Shown: positions 63,441-64,000 of the stretch, piece after piece
Numbering within the stretch: the first letter of the stretch is position 1
Layout of the letters: each line of letters starts with the position of its first letter
NCBI RefSeq assembly: GCF_009617875.1
Contig: NZ_BLAV01000001.1
Location: forward strand, 1,178,001 to 1,242,000
Source: Prolixibacter sp. NT017
GTDB lineage: Bacteria; Bacteroidota; Bacteroidia; Bacteroidales; Prolixibacteraceae
DNA length: 64,000 bases
Reading direction: 5' to 3'
The notes under the pieces: generated by a model
Database searches by the model: none
What the model was told of the DNA's origin: nothing
Seen by the model: the letters and a program-made list of their open reading frames with translations, nothing else
Translations under genes and position numbers: made by a program

Positions 63441-64000
63441 CTAATGAGATTTAGCTTTAGAACTGTCTTCCCGGTACTTTTTCAGGCTTTTTTGTGCGGC
63501 GTGCCTGCCCATACTGACCAGCTCTTTAGCCCGGTAAAAATCAAACGTGCTGCAAGATTCGTGTGATATTTCCATCAAGATATCCGGCGGGTGATTTTTC
63601 AGGTTGGCTTGCCCGATGTGGTAGGTCATCATCGCGATGGTTTTGTTGATGAGATCGAAATATCCCAGCTTCTCTTCTTTGTTGTCTGATGACGAAAGAT
63701 GCAACTGTTGGTAAAATTCCTTTATTTTTTCCTGGTAAACCGACCGGTTGTTCTTCTCTTCTTTTTTCGAAACGGCAGGTTTGTCTACCGGAACATCGGC
63801 GTTTACATTGACGGCAATCAGGAGATCGTCTTTTTCCCGTTTAACGTGATTGAGCGGAATATTATTGATAATGCCCCCATCGACCAGCAAACCGTTTTTT
63901 GTTTTTACAGGCGTGAAAACAGTTGGAATGGCCATGGATGCTCGTATCGCTTCAAATACACTTCCTTTCCGGAAAACGACTTCTTTCTTATTCAGAATAT
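63441..64000 (-). CDS. Patatin-like phospholipase, C-terminal part (truncated by window edge)
   Basis: The frame runs open to the window edge, so this is the C-terminal 186 residues. The sequence VVFRKGSVFEAIRASMAIPTVFTPV and then GLLVDGGIINNIPL contains the catalytic Asp motif DGG of patatin-like serine lipases; the Ser nucleophile (GxSxG) lies beyond the edge. The family hydrolyses phospholipid acyl chains. The C-terminal tail is Lys/Ser-rich and helical (EKIKEFYQQLHLSSSDNKEEK). It is the last gene seen. Confidence 0.9.
   Translation of the reverse strand, partial: ILNKKEVVFRKGSVFEAIRASMAIPTVFTPVKTKNGLLVDGGIINNIPLNHVKREKDDLLIAVNVNADVPVDKPAVSKKEEKNNRSVYQEKIKEFYQQLHLSSSDNKEEKLGYFDLINKTIAMMTYHIGQANLKNHPPDILMEISHESCSTFDFYRAKELVSMGRHAAQKSLKKYREDSSKAKSH

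Overview
The window is a piece of a Bacteroidetes chromosome. The evidence is a SusC/SusD nutrient-uptake pair, many -7 boxes of the Bacteroidetes form TAnnTTTG, several large FtsX-like permeases of the eight-helix type, a Bacteroidetes-type HU-like protein, and a near absence of Shine-Dalgarno sequences. A member of the marine or facultative Marinilabiliales/Prolixibacteraceae type would fit, but that is inference. I saw no rRNA, tRNA, CRISPR array or prophage.

Layout. Positions 1-24,100 are mixed core genes: a partial unknown gene; a SusC/SusD operon (509-5143); small and unknown genes; a GNAT acetyltransferase; asnB; a GT4 glycosyltransferase; an ATP-grasp-like protein; a membrane histidine kinase; sfsA; a secreted PNGase F-like lipoprotein; an HU-like protein; a fusion of a YitT/YczE-like membrane domain with a cytidylate-kinase-like domain; an alpha/beta-hydrolase lipoprotein; a histidine phosphatase; and a paired active/inactive M16 peptidase. 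From 24,300 to 43,800 lies an array of seven FtsX-like permease genes, all on the minus strand. It is interspersed with a DUF1080-like secreted protein, a Ser-Gly-Gly-Gly repeat protein and a small four-helix-bundle (S23/IVP-type) gene. No ATPase partner is present. Three orphan copies of the FtsX 3' end remain between the genes, so the array has evidently lost or recombined members.

From 43,900 to 59,400 is a near-complete heme pathway on the minus strand in two transcription units, hemA-hemC-hemD-hemB and hemL-hemE-hemN-hemG-hemF-hemH. Each ends in a strong intrinsic terminator. Together they run from glutamyl-tRNA to heme, with both oxygen-dependent (hemF) and oxygen-independent (hemN) coproporphyrinogen oxidases. 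Between the two units (51,050-55,330) is an accessory island: a REP-associated tyrosine transposase carrying its own palindromes inside its reading frame, an AT-rich gene of unknown function, a 41/42-bp tandem repeat, a helical DUF6261-like gene and a mosaic of short palindromes.

From 59,480 to the end are a small membrane protein, an ECF sigma factor translationally coupled to a membrane protein, a small membrane protein, a cytosolic CBS-domain histidine kinase with a small companion, and the C-terminal part of a patatin-like phospholipase.

The strongest candidates for something undescribed are: (1) the IVP-type gene bounded by a perfect 14-bp inverted repeat and sandwiched between two FtsX 3' tails; (2) the transposase whose coding sequence contains in-frame REP palindromes; (3) four palindromes at an exact 22-bp period upstream of the HU-like gene; and (4) the FtsX array, whose 3' ends look homogenised. 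All function calls come from reading motifs by eye, without database searches.
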